From an uncultured bacterium (lineage in GTDB: Bacteria; Verrucomicrobiota; Kiritimatiellia; RFP12; UBA1067), in the NCBI GenBank assembly GCA_902799955.1, contig CADCCQ010000044.1, forward strand, positions 1 through 46,486: DNA of 46,486 nucleotides, given 5' to 3'. Positions 1 through 7,917 of the stretch are shown here, piece by piece. The position numbers were made by a program, and so were the translations under genes. The notes beneath the pieces are model-generated. The model made no database searches. It worked only from the letters and a program-made list of their open reading frames with translations, and was not told the origin of the DNA. The stretch's first letter is position 1, and every line of letters starts with the position of its first letter.

Positions 1-1
1 G

Positions 2-82
2 GCGGGAAGGTGTGAAAACCTGGTGCCGTCCAACGGACTGGTCATTCACCTGGCCGGCACGACCGTAACGCCCATGCCATGA
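2..82 (+). CDS. C-terminal fragment of an unidentified upstream protein
   Basis: An open frame enters from the left edge and runs 26 codons to a TGA at 80-82. It ends with residues ...NGLVIHLAGTTVTPMP. Codon use (GC-rich third positions) matches the real genes further on, and an A/T-rich intergenic stretch follows directly. The fragment is too short to assign to a family. It may belong to a secreted enzyme with a beta-rich C-terminal domain, but that is only an impression. The start lies outside the window. Confidence 0.5.
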   Translation, partial: AGRCENLVPSNGLVIHLAGTTVTPMP

Positions 83-91
83 ATCAACCGC

Positions 92-116
92 AAATTTCCA
101 AAATTTCCAAATTTCC
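92..116. repeat. short A/T-rich direct repeat (AAATTTCC x3)
   Basis: Three consecutive copies of AAATTTCC (92-99, 101-108, 109-116) lie just after the upstream stop codon. This is simple sequence in the spacer between the upstream gene and the IS element, with no evident function. Confidence 0.6.
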
Positions 117-387
117 TAATTGACAAAACCGATGGGGGGAGTCAACCATAACTCCTGATTTTTTTCAGAGCGATTTCTTCTGACGTGTCTGCGTTCGCGG
201 TTTTTGCTATAATGTTCGCCGCCTTGATTCAGGATTTGTCTTGCGCGGCTTTCTTTACAGAGGGTTTGCCGGCGTTTGCTTTTCTTGCTTCGAGGCATAT
301 TTCTTTCCGAATCGGCAATTAGGGCGTTCGGGGTTTTCGAGCGGTTGTGGGCGGTGAGCGTGGCTGGTTCAGGGCGTGGCAAAATAC

Positions 388-405
388 CGCCACCGCTGGG
401 TGGCG
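388..405 (-). terminator. hairpin just downstream of the IS110 transposase
   Basis: CGCCACC (388-394) and GGTGGCG (399-405) form a perfect 7-bp stem with a 4-nt loop. Read on the minus strand it lies about 30 nt after the transposase stop and is followed by GTATTTTGCC, a short T-rich stretch. This fits a weak intrinsic terminator for the transposase. Confidence 0.45.
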
Positions 406-436
406 TTCTGGGGGCATGGATTATGCCTTGTGTGGG

Positions 437-1444
437 TTAGGCCGTCGTCCTGGGCCGTCCGCGGCCCCGTTTGGCACGGTTGGCCTTGGCGATGTCCTTG
501 GGATCCTGCGCGGGCTTGAAGTCCGGGTACTTGGCGATGGTGTTGAGCAGAACGGCGATTTTGCGGGCCACGGCCGTGAGTGCCAGCTTGCGTGCCTTGC
601 CGTTGGCGACGAGCCTCTGGTAGAATTCCCGCAGCACGTGGTTGTTCCTCGACGCGCTCACGGCGGCCATGTACAGGGCCTTCGTGAGTTCGCTCCTGCC
701 TCTTTTCGGGCGGGCCTTCCCCTTGATCGTGCAGCTCTCGTGGCTGATCGGCGCGTTCCCGCACATCTTGGCGATGCTCTTGTCGTTGAACTCCCCGATG
801 TCTGGGCATTCGGCGAGCATCGTCCGGGAGAGGCACGGGCCGACGCCCTTGACCTCCCGGAATCGCCTGTCGAGGTCTTTCAGGCGCTCGTCCGACGCGA
901 TGGCCGCGGCGCACTCCTCCTCGATCCGCTTGATGTTCCTGTCGATGCTCTTGAGCGCGTTCCTGAGGTGCTTCGCCGTCTCCGGGTCGAGGTCGTCCTC
1001 GAACTGGTTGGCGATGATGTTCCTGGCCTTCTTGAGGTTCCTGCGCGTGCGGACGCCCTTTTTGAGGCGTTTCTGCGCGTCTGACCGTTGCTTGATGAAG
1101 TGGAGCTTCTCGTCCTTGAGGGAGAGCGCGTAGTCGCGGATCATCTCGCAGTCGATCTTGTCCGTTTTCTCGATGCGGCCCTGGGATTCGGCGAACCGCC
1201 GGGTTCCCCATGCGTCGAGGCGCACGGCCCTGACGTTTCTTGCGAGGCATTCGTCCGCAAGGGGCTCCTCGTACGGCCCGGTCGCCTCGAAGCAGACGAT
1301 TGCTCCGAGCGCCGCCGCCTTCTTGACCACCTTCGTCCTGCGGGACTTGATGTTTCTGACGTGTTCCTTCTTTCCGTTGGGGTAGCAGACGTCAAGCCAT
1401 TCCTTGCCGACGTCGATTCCCACTACCAATTTCGCCGATTGCAT
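437..1444 (-). CDS. IS110-family DEDD transposase/recombinase
   Basis: This 335-residue protein has the two-part architecture of IS110 recombinases. The N-terminal RuvC-like domain shows VVGIDVGKEWLDV (D11), FEATGPYEE (E53) and KTDKIDCEMIRDYA (D95, D98), the expected acidic residues. A coiled-coil-like Lys/Arg/Glu stretch covers roughly residues 110-190. The C-terminal domain (Transposase_20 type) has VKGVGPCLSRTMLAECPDIGEF, CGNAPISHESCTIKGKARPKRGRSELTKALYMAA and the Ser-rich region that carries the nucleophile in this family. Length is typical. The start at 1444 is preceded by GGAAAG at a normal distance. The family recombines DNA guided by a bridge RNA encoded in the element's own non-coding end, here probably the region just upstream. 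The frame is intact, so the element may be active. Confidence 0.95.
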   Translation of the reverse strand: MQSAKLVVGIDVGKEWLDVCYPNGKKEHVRNIKSRRTKVVKKAAALGAIVCFEATGPYEEPLADECLARNVRAVRLDAWGTRRFAESQGRIEKTDKIDCEMIRDYALSLKDEKLHFIKQRSDAQKRLKKGVRTRRNLKKARNIIANQFEDDLDPETAKHLRNALKSIDRNIKRIEEECAAAIASDERLKDLDRRFREVKGVGPCLSRTMLAECPDIGEFNDKSIAKMCGNAPISHESCTIKGKARPKRGRSELTKALYMAAVSASRNNHVLREFYQRLVANGKARKLALTAVARKIAVLLNTIAKYPDFKPAQDPKDIAKANRAKRGRGRPRTTA

Positions 1445-1507
1445 GATATACTTTCCTTGTCTTCGAGCTATCAGGGACTTCGTATCCCGTCTGCCCTATC
1501 AACCATA

Positions 1508-1681
1508 CAGGCTGTGGCTCATGACAACGTGGCGGTGCCCTGACTCCCCCGCGATGTACTTGCATCTGGGGGGGAACGGGCTAACCGCCACAGCCCGGAT
1601 TGGATGGCCATCCGATCCGGGCATTCTCTTCGCCTTGGCTCACGCCTGGGCTATCTCGGCACCCGCCAAGCAGGAACGCCG
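1508..1681 (-). ncRNA. candidate IS110 bridge RNA (~170 nt)
   Basis: The region upstream of the transposase is non-coding and strongly foldable on the minus strand. In transcript order it shows: a 7-bp hairpin (1684-1678 with 1660-1654); a GGC-GTGA-GCC hairpin with a GNRA-type loop; a 14-bp stem with one mismatch (1593-1621 area, CCCGGAT...ATCCGGG); and a long-range stem GGCTGTGG/CCACAGCC (1595-1588 with 1517-1510) enclosing GGCGGT/ACCGCC, then an open internal loop, then CCCCC/GGGGG capped by GATG/CATC. A 5' hairpin followed by a large stem with an internal loop is the layout of IS621-type bridge RNAs (~177 nt). A candidate -10 (TATACT, 1690-1685) sits just before the 5' hairpin. The folding is read by eye and I did not assign a target-binding loop. 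Confidence 0.65.
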
Positions 1682-1684
1682 AGA

Positions 1685-1706
1685 AGTATATCAAACGCGG
1701 TTAGAC
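1685..1706 (-). promoter_or_regulatory. half-promoter (-10) of the IS110 non-coding RNA
   Basis: On the minus strand TATACT (1690-1685) is preceded by TTGA, giving the same extended -10 seen before rpoB and the alkaline phosphatase gene. There is no matching -35 in the linear element: at the right distance lies a C run. The IS right end carries TTGACT (145-140). If the ends join at the shared CT, the spacer is exactly 16 nt (1706-1691). The RNA would then be made mainly from the excised circle. Confidence 0.5.
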
Positions 1707-1708
1707 AG

Positions 1709-1761
1709 GGGGGGGTAAAATAATATCATTTGAGATTTACCGGCAAAAGGACAAACCAAGA
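1709..1761 (+). promoter_or_regulatory. G tract and -10-like region upstream of the surface protein gene
   Basis: The spacer holds a run of Gs (1708-1715), then TAAAATAATAT, which contains -10-like hexamers (TAAAAT at 1716-1721), and AAAGGAC as a possible ribosome binding site about 14 nt before the ATG at 1762. A consensus -35 (TTGACA, 120-125) sits on the far side of the IS element, so the insertion appears to have split this promoter. This is inference. Confidence 0.35.
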
Positions 1762-4700
1762 ATGAACGCTAAAAAACTGATGGCACTCGCGGTAATCAGC
1801 GTAGCGGCGGCTTCTCCGTCGCTGGCCGGTCTCGTCGCAAGATGGGACTTCAACAACTACGATCCGTCGAATCCGACGAGCGCGGCGATTCTCGCGCCGA
1901 CGGTCGGCACCCTCGCGGCGATTCCCTGCACGGGAACGACTGCATCGACCGAAGTGACGGACGGTACGCTTGGCTCGATCACCGTCGTCAACACGGGGCT
2001 TCCCGAAGGCGACTACGCGCTTTCGATTCCCAAGGGCGCGCACCTCAAGGTTCCGCTTCCCTCCGGCATCGTCCACGACAAGAGCTGGTCGATGCGAATC
2101 AGGTTCTACTATCCGGGAACTGCAAATACTCTCAACGTGCTTGTGAGCGGCGAGTACACGGGAGTAGGCAATGGAATCTGGTATGTGTCTGGAAATAATC
2201 TCATTCAAGGACGAGAGGATTTGTTCGGGACTTCGGCCGAGGAGAATCAGAACACCGTTGGAACCGCTGGAAAACAGAAGAGCAATGGTTGGAATGCGTT
2301 CCGTCTTGTGTCCCGCAATGCCTGGCATTCGCTTACGGCGCACTACGGTCCGGACGGAACCTCTTCGACGCTTGACGGATACCGTTGCGTCTCCTTGGCG
2401 GGTAAAAGCGACATCCGCACACAATTCACGGGCGATGGATTCGTTCTCTGCGCAAGTACTGCCTCCGCGACGACTTACATCTCGTCGGTCGAAGTGTGGG
2501 AGGACACGCCGGTGTACCGTGACACCAACGGCGGAGCCTATATCCCAACTGCAAGCAGGACAGTCTTCGCCGGCTGCTCGCTTGAAGACCTCCGCGACAT
2601 GTACATCAGCGTGAAGGGGCTTGGAGCATGGTTGGGGTATGCGCGTACCATGTCTTCCTGGGAGCACATCGTCACGACGGACGGCGAGGGGCACGTGACG
2701 GATCTCAAGATAGACCTGCGCGGCAAGTCAGCGGCAGACGGAATCCTCTGCGATTTCCAGAACAGCGGCGCGGATATCGTGGGAAACACGCTTCGTATGC
2801 AGTGGTCTCTCGGCTGGCCCAACCATTACTTTACGTCTGCGGGGGCGTTTACATCGTCCGAAAGCCAGAAGGCGGCCGGCACTGCGTGGAACTACGACGG
2901 CTACTCGGCGTACAACATCTATGCGCTTCCGTTCCGTCCGCTCGACGGCAGCCTGAACTGGAGCATGCAGATGGGCTACGGCAAGTTCGGGAACCCGTTC
3001 TTCACGATCGTCGGCGACAATCCGACTCTCACGTTCGACGTGGCGCCGCAGGCCGATTCGATTACGCTCGACTGCGGACGCGGCGACGGCAAGGCGGGCG
3101 TCACGTTCGCCTACGGCTCGACCGAGCTCAAGACGATGTCCGGCCTCGGCGGGCTGAACATCGGCAGCGGCGTGACGCTTACAACGCCGACCGGCGTCAC
3201 GGTCGCGGGGCCTGTGGCGTTTGAACTCAGCGGAAAGCTTGCGCTTGACCTGACGGGCGTGACGCTTACCGCAGGCGACGTCCTTTTCACGGCCACGGGC
3301 GGCATCACGTTCCCCGCCGGAAAGACAGTTACTGACTGCGTGGACTGCGTGACCTTCCCGAGAGGCGTGCTGGAGCTTTCGCAGGACGGGACGCAGATTC
3401 TCTTCACGCCCGACCCGTCGATCGTGTTCACGGCAACGTGGCTTGGCGGCGGCGACAGGAACAACGTTTCCGATCCGCTCAACTGGGAGTGCCGCAACTA
3501 CCCCGGCACGGTGCTTGACGGCAGGATTCCCGACGCGAACACGGCGATTACTGTGTCCGGCACGACGACGTTCAACGTCCCCCTGGGGCAGACGCTCACG
3601 TACTTCAGCCTCGCCATTGCGAATTCCACTCTTGCAATGGACTGCGATTGGCGCGGACTCGGCACGACGGTTTCCTTCGCGTCGAACGCGTCGGTGAACC
3701 TCGACGGACACACCCTGACCGTCGCCGGGCTTGAATCGCCGAACAACGCCACGATAAAGAACGACAACTCCGGGACGCTTTCCACGCTGTGCGTCAGCAA
3801 CGTGACGGAGACGGCGAACACGAAGGTCGCGATCGCCGGCAACATCAAGTTCGTCAAAATGGGGGATGGCAGGTTCACCGCAGGGAAAGGTTGCACGTAC
3901 ACCGGCGGAAACGAGCTGCTTGAAGGCGTGACATACGTCTCCCTCAACGCCACCCAGCAGGCGACGATGGGCGCGAGCGGCAATGAGATCCTTGTGCGCA
4001 ATGCGACGCTGGACCTCGGGGGGCAGGTCTGGTACACCATCTACGGGATTGTTCTCGACAACGGCACGATATCGTCGGCGTTTTCGGAAAACATCTCCAC
4101 GTACGGTGGCGGTGCGATCATCGGCGATACGTTGCTGCTCTCCAACTCCACGTTCCAGACGACCGGAAACGGCAATCTGCGTCTGTGGAGCGGCCGCTTG
4201 CTTGACCTTGGCGGGAATACGCTTTCGGTGAACCTCGCGAATGCAACCAAGTTCATTGTGGGCTCCGACGTTGACGGTGCCACATCCGTGGACACGATAT
4301 CCAACGGCACGTTTGTCGTTTCAGGCGGAACCTTCATGACGCAGAACTACAAGGGCACCATCGACGCAATGACGACGACGATGCGCATGGGGTGCGCAAT
4401 CAACCTGCCTTCGATGTCGACGATGAACGTCCGCGACTACGTGGCGCTGTATGACGGGACCGACAACTCCGGGACAGGAGCGCTGAACGTCTATGGCACG
4501 TTCAAGCCGTCGGCTCACGACAAGTTCTACGGCTGCACGATGCAGAACGGCTCGACGATCGACCTTTCGTCGTGCACGAACGCGCTGCCGATTGTCTCGG
4601 CGTTCACAAGCGGAGACCACACGCTCAAGTTCGCGGACAACTCAACCGTTTACATAAACGCTGGCAATCTCAAAGTCGGCTCGACGTCCCCGGTGATTAC

Positions 4701-4830
4701 GTGGGATGAAAAGCCCGAAAACATTCGCACGGTCAAGTTCAAGAACGCCGACCCAGAATCGTCTTGCATCTTCGTGAGCCGCGATGACGGCGTGTATGGA
4801 ATCAGCGGCTTCGTGATTTTCGTGCGATAG
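1762..4830 (+). CDS. secreted beta-strand-rich surface protein (LamG-like N-terminus, autotransporter-associated repeats)
   Basis: This 1022-residue protein begins with a clear signal peptide (MNAKKLMALAVISVAAASPSLAG). Residues ~24-240 (LVARWDFNNYD..., YALSIPKGAHLKVPL, WSMRIRFYYPG, YISSVEVWEDTPVYRD) read like a LamG/concanavalin-type jelly roll. From ~560 on (ATWLGGGDRNNVSDPLNWECRNYPGT, then long Thr/Ser/Asn/Gly-rich beta repeats such as VNLDGHTLTVAG and LDLGGNTLSVNLA) it resembles the autotransporter-associated beta-strand repeats common in Verrucomicrobia and Lentisphaerae. There is no visible C-terminal beta-barrel, LPxTG or PEP-CTERM anchor; it ends ...GVYGISGFVIFVR. It is probably exported to the surface or outside the cell, possibly for glycan binding or adhesion. 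The specific role is unknown. The IS110 element lies directly upstream and may have altered its expression. Confidence 0.8.
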   Translation: MNAKKLMALAVISVAAASPSLAGLVARWDFNNYDPSNPTSAAILAPTVGTLAAIPCTGTTASTEVTDGTLGSITVVNTGLPEGDYALSIPKGAHLKVPLPSGIVHDKSWSMRIRFYYPGTANTLNVLVSGEYTGVGNGIWYVSGNNLIQGREDLFGTSAEENQNTVGTAGKQKSNGWNAFRLVSRNAWHSLTAHYGPDGTSSTLDGYRCVSLAGKSDIRTQFTGDGFVLCASTASATTYISSVEVWEDTPVYRDTNGGAYIPTASRTVFAGCSLEDLRDMYISVKGLGAWLGYARTMSSWEHIVTTDGEGHVTDLKIDLRGKSAADGILCDFQNSGADIVGNTLRMQWSLGWPNHYFTSAGAFTSSESQKAAGTAWNYDGYSAYNIYALPFRPLDGSLNWSMQMGYGKFGNPFFTIVGDNPTLTFDVAPQADSITLDCGRGDGKAGVTFAYGSTELKTMSGLGGLNIGSGVTLTTPTGVTVAGPVAFELSGKLALDLTGVTLTAGDVLFTATGGITFPAGKTVTDCVDCVTFPRGVLELSQDGTQILFTPDPSIVFTATWLGGGDRNNVSDPLNWECRNYPGTVLDGRIPDANTAITVSGTTTFNVPLGQTLTYFSLAIANSTLAMDCDWRGLGTTVSFASNASVNLDGHTLTVAGLESPNNATIKNDNSGTLSTLCVSNVTETANTKVAIAGNIKFVKMGDGRFTAGKGCTYTGGNELLEGVTYVSLNATQQATMGASGNEILVRNATLDLGGQVWYTIYGIVLDNGTISSAFSENISTYGGGAIIGDTLLLSNSTFQTTGNGNLRLWSGRLLDLGGNTLSVNLANATKFIVGSDVDGATSVDTISNGTFVVSGGTFMTQNYKGTIDAMTTTMRMGCAINLPSMSTMNVRDYVALYDGTDNSGTGALNVYGTFKPSAHDKFYGCTMQNGSTIDLSSCTNALPIVSAFTSGDHTLKFADNSTVYINAGNLKVGSTSPVITWDEKPENIRTVKFKNADPESSCIFVSRDDGVYGISGFVIFVR

Positions 4831-4863
4831 CGGTAGAACATTTTTCAGACAGGATTAACAAGA

Positions 4864-7743
4864 TTGACAGGATTCAAACATTTTGTTGCCTGTTCGCTCG
4901 TGTGCGTTGCACTGGGGGCGCGGGCAGATGAACGCGGCTGGTTCGACGTGTCCTTCGCGGACTACGCGCAAGGGCAGTCGCTGACCGCCGTCGGCGCGTC
5001 CGGTGGCGCGTGGACGGCGCCGATCCCCGCGAGTGCCACGAACGTTTACGACGGCGTCCGCAACGGCATCGCCGTGCAGACGACAAGAATCGGGGATGTG
5101 CGTTTCGAGCCGTCCGCGCCAGCGGCTGGCGGCGACGTGGAGCGCATCGACTTCGGGATGTGTCCCGAAGAGATATTCGAAGATGTGCTGCCGGATCTCG
5201 ATGGCACGGCCGGTGTTTCGGCGGCGCTTATCGGCGGTGCGCCCGTGTTCGTCGGCGTCACTGCCGATGGATGGACGGCGCTTCACGGCGACGGCGTTGC
5301 GCCGGCGGTAGGCGTCTGGTTCGACGGACGCATCGAGCTGCGCACGGTGGACGGAATCCGCCTCGTCAGCTACCTCATCAAGAAGGACAACGGCTACGTG
5401 CGCCTCGCGGACGCGGCGGGCGCGACGTGGTTCCGCACGACCGCGCCGAGGGCGGAGGGCGGCGTGGAGTCCGTCTCGTTCGCCGGCAACGGGCGCTTCT
5501 CCGACTTCGGCGGGCGCGAGGACGACGGCGGGGCGGTGCGCGTATTCCGCTGGACCGGTGGCGCGTCGGGCGACTGGAACGACGCCGCGAACTGGACGAC
5601 CAACGGCGTCGCGGCGGGAGTCGTCCCCGGCGCGGCGGGTGACGTCGCCGTTGTCGATGGCGCGGTGTCGCTCACGAACGGAACCGAAGTCGGCACGCTC
5701 AGCAACCTCACCATCGGATTTGGCGATGACGGCGCGGCCCGGCGCATGGGCGGCGGACTCGAGACGGCGATTTCGCTTGACACGTCGCGTCCGCGCGCCG
5801 GAAGGGCGATGGCGGCGGGAACCAGCACGTTCCTCGGCATCCAACCGACGTATTCCTTTGCGTGGCGGCGCGGTTCGACTGCGAAGAAATACGATGCGGG
5901 CTTTGTCGGGGACGGCGCGTCCTACACGCCGACCGCTGCCGACTACGACCACTGGTTCATGTTCACCGCATACGGCGAAGACGGCGCGGCGGTGCTGCAG
6001 AAGGAGTTCTTCTTCTCGAAGCTGCCGGTCCTCTACTTGACGACGGACGACGGGGCGACGCCGAGCGCGAACAAGGAGACGCACGACGGGTGGCTGTTCG
6101 CGCAGGGCAACGACGAATGGAAGTCGCTCTACGACGGCGCGATGGAGATCAAGGTGCGCGGCAACACAACGTCGAGCTATCCGAAGAAGCCGTGGAAGAT
6201 CAAACTCGGCACGAAGACCGCGATGTTCGGCATCCCGAAGTCGAAGCACTGGGTGTTGCTCGCGAACTACAACGACCAGTCGATGCTGCGCAACAAGCTT
6301 GCCTACGACTTCGCGAACGACATCGGTTCGCTTGGGATGAAATCAACGTGGGTCGAGTGCGTCCTCAACGGCACGTGGCAGGGTACGTACCAGTTCTGCG
6401 AGCACATCAGGATCGCCAAGGAGCGCGTGAACGTACACGACTGGGAAGGGGACGCGGGCGACATCGCGGAGGCGTTCGCGAAGGCGCACGGTCTCACGGA
6501 TGACCAGGAGGACGCGCTCGCGACGCAGCTGGAGCAGAATCTTTCGTGGGTCACGTCCGACTCCTTCACGTTCGCCACGAACGGCGTCACGCTCGCCGGC
6601 CAGCCGTCTGCGCTTTTGAAGAAGTTTACGGACGACATCACCGGCGGCTACCTCTTCGAGTTCTCGAACGAGTACGACGAGACGTCGAAGTTCACCACGA
6701 CGAGCGGCCGTCTCGCGCTCAAGACGATGTTGAAGAACCCCGAGTACCTGCGCACGAATCCCGAGATGTTCGGCTACTGCCAGACGTTCCTCCAGAACTA
6801 CTGGGACGCCTGCACGTCCATCGACGGCTATTCCACGGAGGGCAAGTACATCGGTGCGTACTGCGACTTCGAGTCGATGGTGAACTACTGGCTCGCGATG
6901 GAGCTCTTCGGCAACAACGACGCCGTTTACAAGAGCCGCTACGGCTACAAGGGACAGGGCGAGAAGCTCGCGTTCGGTCCGGTGTGGGACTTCGACTGGG
7001 GCGTGGGGAGCGTGCGCGTGAGCACAAATGCCGAGGAGTGGAAGTGCCAGGACCGCGGCGTGCCGCAGCAGGCGTTCTTCAAGGAGTGGTCCGACAACCC
7101 CGAGTTTTGCACGAGGCTCTTCGTGCGCTACTGGCAGGTCCGCGACCGGTTCGCGTCTTGCATCGCCGAGGGCGGGCTCATCGACCAGGCGACGAACTAC
7201 CTGAACGAGGCGTGTCGTGCGAACTCCGCGAGGTGGGATCCCGTCCACGACAAGAAATACAACCTCGGCGCAGAGAGCTTCGCGGCGGACGTCTCGCGCC
7301 TCAGGACGTACCTCACGCAGCGTCTTGCGTGGCTCGACCAGCAGTTTGCGGACGTGCCGACGCTGATGGCGAGCCTGAAGCTGACCACCTCCACGAATCC
7401 GTACACGGCAGATCCGACGACGCTGCCGATCGCGTTCTCGAACCTTAATCGGCGAGGCAACATTCCCAAGGGACGTCGGCTCAACGTCGATTTCGCCGTC
7501 GGCGGGTCGACGGCGACGACTATCTCGTGCTTCGTGAACGGCGTCCGCGTAGTGGATCGCCAGACGCTGGACGGAAATCGCGCGTTCCGCGCGGCGATAC
7601 CGTCGGGCGCGTTCACGGCGGCGCTGGGCGAGCCGAACTGCGTTGCGTTCATCGCCTACGATTCGTCGGGCACGGTCGTCGCGCGCAACTACGCGCTCGT
7701 CGCGCAGGGCCCGTCGGACGCCACGACCATAATCCTGCGTTAA
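4864..7743 (+). CDS. secreted CotH-kinase-domain protein
   Basis: This 959-residue protein starts at TTG (4864), followed by a signal-peptide-like segment (TGFKHFVACSLVCVALGARA) after a GACAGGA-type ribosome site; a stop codon lies in frame just upstream and no ATG fits. Residues ~230-330 hold a WTGGASGDWNDAANWTTNG beta-repeat motif seen in PVC surface proteins. The centre (~390-720) is a CotH domain: VLYLTTDDG, MEIKVRGNTTSSYPKKPWKIKL, KHWVLLANYNDQSMLRNKLAYDFA, GTYQFCEHIRIAKERVNVHDWE, GGYLFEFSNEYDE, FGPVWDFDWGVGS. CotH proteins are atypical secreted or spore-coat kinases; which substrate this one acts on cannot be told. The C-terminal ~130 residues form a separate beta domain. The TAA stop lies inside the left 9-10 bp target duplication of the adjacent MITE. 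It may share transcripts with the gene 33 nt upstream. Confidence 0.85.
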   Translation: MTGFKHFVACSLVCVALGARADERGWFDVSFADYAQGQSLTAVGASGGAWTAPIPASATNVYDGVRNGIAVQTTRIGDVRFEPSAPAAGGDVERIDFGMCPEEIFEDVLPDLDGTAGVSAALIGGAPVFVGVTADGWTALHGDGVAPAVGVWFDGRIELRTVDGIRLVSYLIKKDNGYVRLADAAGATWFRTTAPRAEGGVESVSFAGNGRFSDFGGREDDGGAVRVFRWTGGASGDWNDAANWTTNGVAAGVVPGAAGDVAVVDGAVSLTNGTEVGTLSNLTIGFGDDGAARRMGGGLETAISLDTSRPRAGRAMAAGTSTFLGIQPTYSFAWRRGSTAKKYDAGFVGDGASYTPTAADYDHWFMFTAYGEDGAAVLQKEFFFSKLPVLYLTTDDGATPSANKETHDGWLFAQGNDEWKSLYDGAMEIKVRGNTTSSYPKKPWKIKLGTKTAMFGIPKSKHWVLLANYNDQSMLRNKLAYDFANDIGSLGMKSTWVECVLNGTWQGTYQFCEHIRIAKERVNVHDWEGDAGDIAEAFAKAHGLTDDQEDALATQLEQNLSWVTSDSFTFATNGVTLAGQPSALLKKFTDDITGGYLFEFSNEYDETSKFTTTSGRLALKTMLKNPEYLRTNPEMFGYCQTFLQNYWDACTSIDGYSTEGKYIGAYCDFESMVNYWLAMELFGNNDAVYKSRYGYKGQGEKLAFGPVWDFDWGVGSVRVSTNAEEWKCQDRGVPQQAFFKEWSDNPEFCTRLFVRYWQVRDRFASCIAEGGLIDQATNYLNEACRANSARWDPVHDKKYNLGAESFAADVSRLRTYLTQRLAWLDQQFADVPTLMASLKLTTSTNPYTADPTTLPIAFSNLNRRGNIPKGRRLNVDFAVGGSTATTISCFVNGVRVVDRQTLDGNRAFRAAIPSGAFTAALGEPNCVAFIAYDSSGTVVARNYALVAQGPSDATTIILR

Positions 7744-7747
7744 CGCA

Positions 7748-7888
7748 GGGCGCATCTGTATAATTCACCACCACATCCTCTAATGATGGGAAACAACTTG
7801 TCTGAAACAACTTCCCTTTGCGGCGGGCAACCGCCCGCCGGCTTTGTTTTCAATCTCAAAACTCACGGGTGAAAAATGGAGATGCGCC
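7748..7888 (+). mobile_element. MITE-like element, copy 1 (141 bp)
   Basis: The termini are inverted repeats: GGGCGCATCT...TTCACC at the left, and the complement of GGCGCATCTCC...TTCACCC at the right. The element is flanked by the 10-bp direct repeat CGTTAACGCA (7738-7747 and 7889-7898), a target-site duplication that includes the CotH gene's stop codon. The interior has AAACAACTTGTCTGAAACAACTT and one hairpin cassette GGCGGGC-AACC-GCCCGCC. It codes for nothing plausible. Two relatives lie at 30987-31144 (inverted) and 42370-42574. Confidence 0.85.
7822..7850 (+). terminator. GC-rich hairpin plus T-rich tail inside MITE copy 1
   Basis: GGCGGGC (7822-7828), loop AACC, and GCCCGCC (7833-7839) form a perfect 7-bp stem followed by GGCTTTGTTTT. 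It could end transcription from the CotH gene and insulate rpoB. Confidence 0.45.
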
Positions 7889-7917
7889 CGTTAACGCATT
7901 TTTTTTGATTTTCCCCA

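Larger units (their letters stand above)
140..1708 (-). mobile_element. IS110-family insertion sequence (about 1.57 kb)
   Basis: The element holds one DEDD transposase, a structured non-coding region of ~260 nt upstream of it and ~300 nt downstream. IS110 elements lack long terminal inverted repeats and target duplications, so the ends are inferred. On the minus strand the left end would be the CT at 1708-1707, at the edge of an 8-C run. The right end would be the CT at 141-140, followed by a 6-C run. Joining the two at a shared CT gives TTGACT, 16 nt, TATACT, a good promoter, as known for the circular form of IS621-like elements. The inferred target is a G/C homopolymer tract. The stretch 141-436 holds no convincing gene, only the transposase 3' hairpin. 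The ends could be off by a few bases because of the homopolymers. Confidence 0.7.

Noticed and set aside
116..298. Minus-strand frame of ~60 codons (MPRSKKSKRRQ...) downstream of the IS110 transposase
   Set aside because: It is rich in Lys/Arg, resembles no family I know, and runs across the inferred IS right end at 140. An accidental frame is more likely.
4836..4875. Dispersed repeat at the CotH gene start (GACAGGATTAACAAGATTGACAGG)
   Set aside because: Similar phrases occur in many environmental genomes as far as I recall, but only one copy is in this window, so I cannot support a repeat call.
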